Shown one piece after another: positions 19,495 to 20,384 of a stretch of 20,384 nt of DNA. Position 1 is the first letter of the stretch. Each line of letters opens with the position of its first letter. The stretch comes from Paraglomus occultum. Its lineage: Eukaryota > Glomeromycota > Glomeromycetes > Paraglomerales > Paraglomeraceae. The position numbers and the translations under genes are program-made. The notes below the pieces were generated by a model. The model was not told the DNA's origin. It saw nothing but the letters and a program-made list of their open reading frames with translations, and did not search any database. The stretch is taken from the NCBI GenBank assembly GCA_910592205.1, contig CAJVPJ010000631.1, positions 1 to 20,384 on the forward strand. Reading direction: 5' to 3'.

Positions 19495-20384
19495 ATGAGT
19501 TTGTACAATTATTCGTGTAACAGTACATTGTCCAATCAAGTAAAAGTTTAGCATTATTGTTTTCTTTATTGTTTTAATACGCCTCGACCAACTAAGCAAA
19601 TTTATGAACTCAACCTGAATCAAGCACATTGAATTAATGGAAACTTTGCGTCTATATTCGTGTGTAATAGTTAACATTACTCTGTTTTAGAGGAAAAGAA
19701 AGAAAATATACAAAGGCGCAACCACAGTACGTTTTATGTTATGTTGTCAATTTCCCTTCCTCTTTGTTATCCCTTCAATAACAGCTGCCTTTGTAACTAT
19801 TTTATTAAGGCAACCCGATCAATATAAAGATATCGTTAATTCAAATAAAAAACAAATTATTGAACGACTGGTAAACAAGCAAACGTTTTAACAACTGTTG
19901 TATTATGTGTGACTCACTATGATTATAATTTCATAGGCTGTAATCAAAACGAAAACAAACAACGACGCATTTGCGGAGATGGCGGAAATAATACACAACG
20001 TAAAAATCGATAAGCTTAGCTCCTTGTCTCCTTTTTCGGCAGGAATTGTAGAGACATCTGATCCCGACGACCCAGTTTGGAAAGAAATTTGTAAAAACGA
20101 AAAGCTGCAGAAACTTCTTGGCGCAAAAATAGAAAGTAAATGGCAACAACCGCGCCCCTTAACGAAGATGTGCCACAAGCTTATTACCAACTATAATACC
20201 CGCTCGAACCATTATTTGGAATATATAACTTGCTCAAAAACCGACGATCCGACGTTACATAAAGCCAGAGACATTCTTGATAACATGTATGTTGTATCTG
20301 ACATATATACAGTCCCCGGCGAAAAGAATGGCGGTGGAGATACCGCATCTATTTTTGGCCGCAACGTCACCATTTTTCGGAATC
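19495..20384 (+). CDS. Unknown single-pass membrane protein, 5' part (runs off the window)
   Basis: Exons 19495-19539, 19691-19870 and 19937 to the window edge join in phase and give 224 visible residues. Exon 1 is MSLYNYSCNSTLSNQ, with two N-glycosylation-type sequons. Exon 2 starts with a basic cluster, RKRKKIYK, then a hydrophobic segment at about 30-53 (FMLCCQFPFLFVIPSITAAF) suited to one membrane span. The remainder is hydrophilic: FAEMAEIIHNVKIDKLSSLS, SDPDDPVWKEICKN, KLQKLLGAKIESKWQQPRPL and HKARDILDNMYVV. The basic residues just before the span suggest a type II orientation. Introns are 151 bases (GTAAAA...TTTTAG) and 66 bases (GTAAAC...TCATAG). The frame is open to the last base, so the gene continues right. 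I do not recognise the family; exon 1 is the least certain exon. Confidence 0.55.

Overview
The window is intron-dense nuclear DNA from a eukaryote, most likely a fungus. It holds eight recognisable single-copy housekeeping genes with short introns (mostly 65-125 bases, GT...AG) and gene-to-gene gaps often under 300 bases. A decayed protein family at 17.6-18.9 kb resembles one I associate from memory with arbuscular mycorrhizal fungi (Glomeromycotina), and the other genes would fit an early-diverging fungus. The phylum is an inference. Gene models were built by hand from splice signals and reading-frame continuity; every intact model joins in phase without internal stops.

Layout, left to right. 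1-75: end of a pogo/Tigger-like DNA transposon. 163-2091 (+): carnosine N-methyltransferase, 12 exons. 2128-4373 (-): phosphoserine phosphatase fused to an N-terminal SPX domain, tail to tail with the first gene. 4374-5630: gene-poor spacer. 5631-5985 (+): mitochondrial ribosomal protein bL34m. 6262-7033 (-): Sm D2. 7239-9222 (+): THO complex subunit 1, divergent from Sm D2 across a 205-base promoter. 9459-10719 (-): porphobilinogen deaminase. 10720-11536: spacer with a degenerate pogo-like repeat. 11537-14931 (+): 3-methylcrotonyl-CoA carboxylase biotin-bearing subunit, 14 exons. 15025-15562 (-): DAD1/Ost2. 15666-16432: a 767-base foldback element with long inverted arms. 16433-17591: no recognised gene, several hairpins. 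17592-18849: a broken Uma2-like gene whose N-terminal part lies on the opposite strand. 18850-19494: fragments of an unknown membrane-like ORF. 19495-end (+): 5' part of an unknown single-pass membrane protein.

The housekeeping genes cover separate pathways: serine synthesis, haem synthesis, leucine breakdown, splicing and mRNA export, mitochondrial translation, and N-glycosylation. They do not look like one cluster. The most notable item is the SPX-ACT-ACT-HAD protein. It places a phosphate-status (inositol pyrophosphate) sensor domain on the last enzyme of serine synthesis, and a CACGTG box of the kind Pho4 binds lies 176 bases before its start. The region right of 15.6 kb is clearly less stable: foldback element, inversion, frameshift and stop-bearing ORFs.
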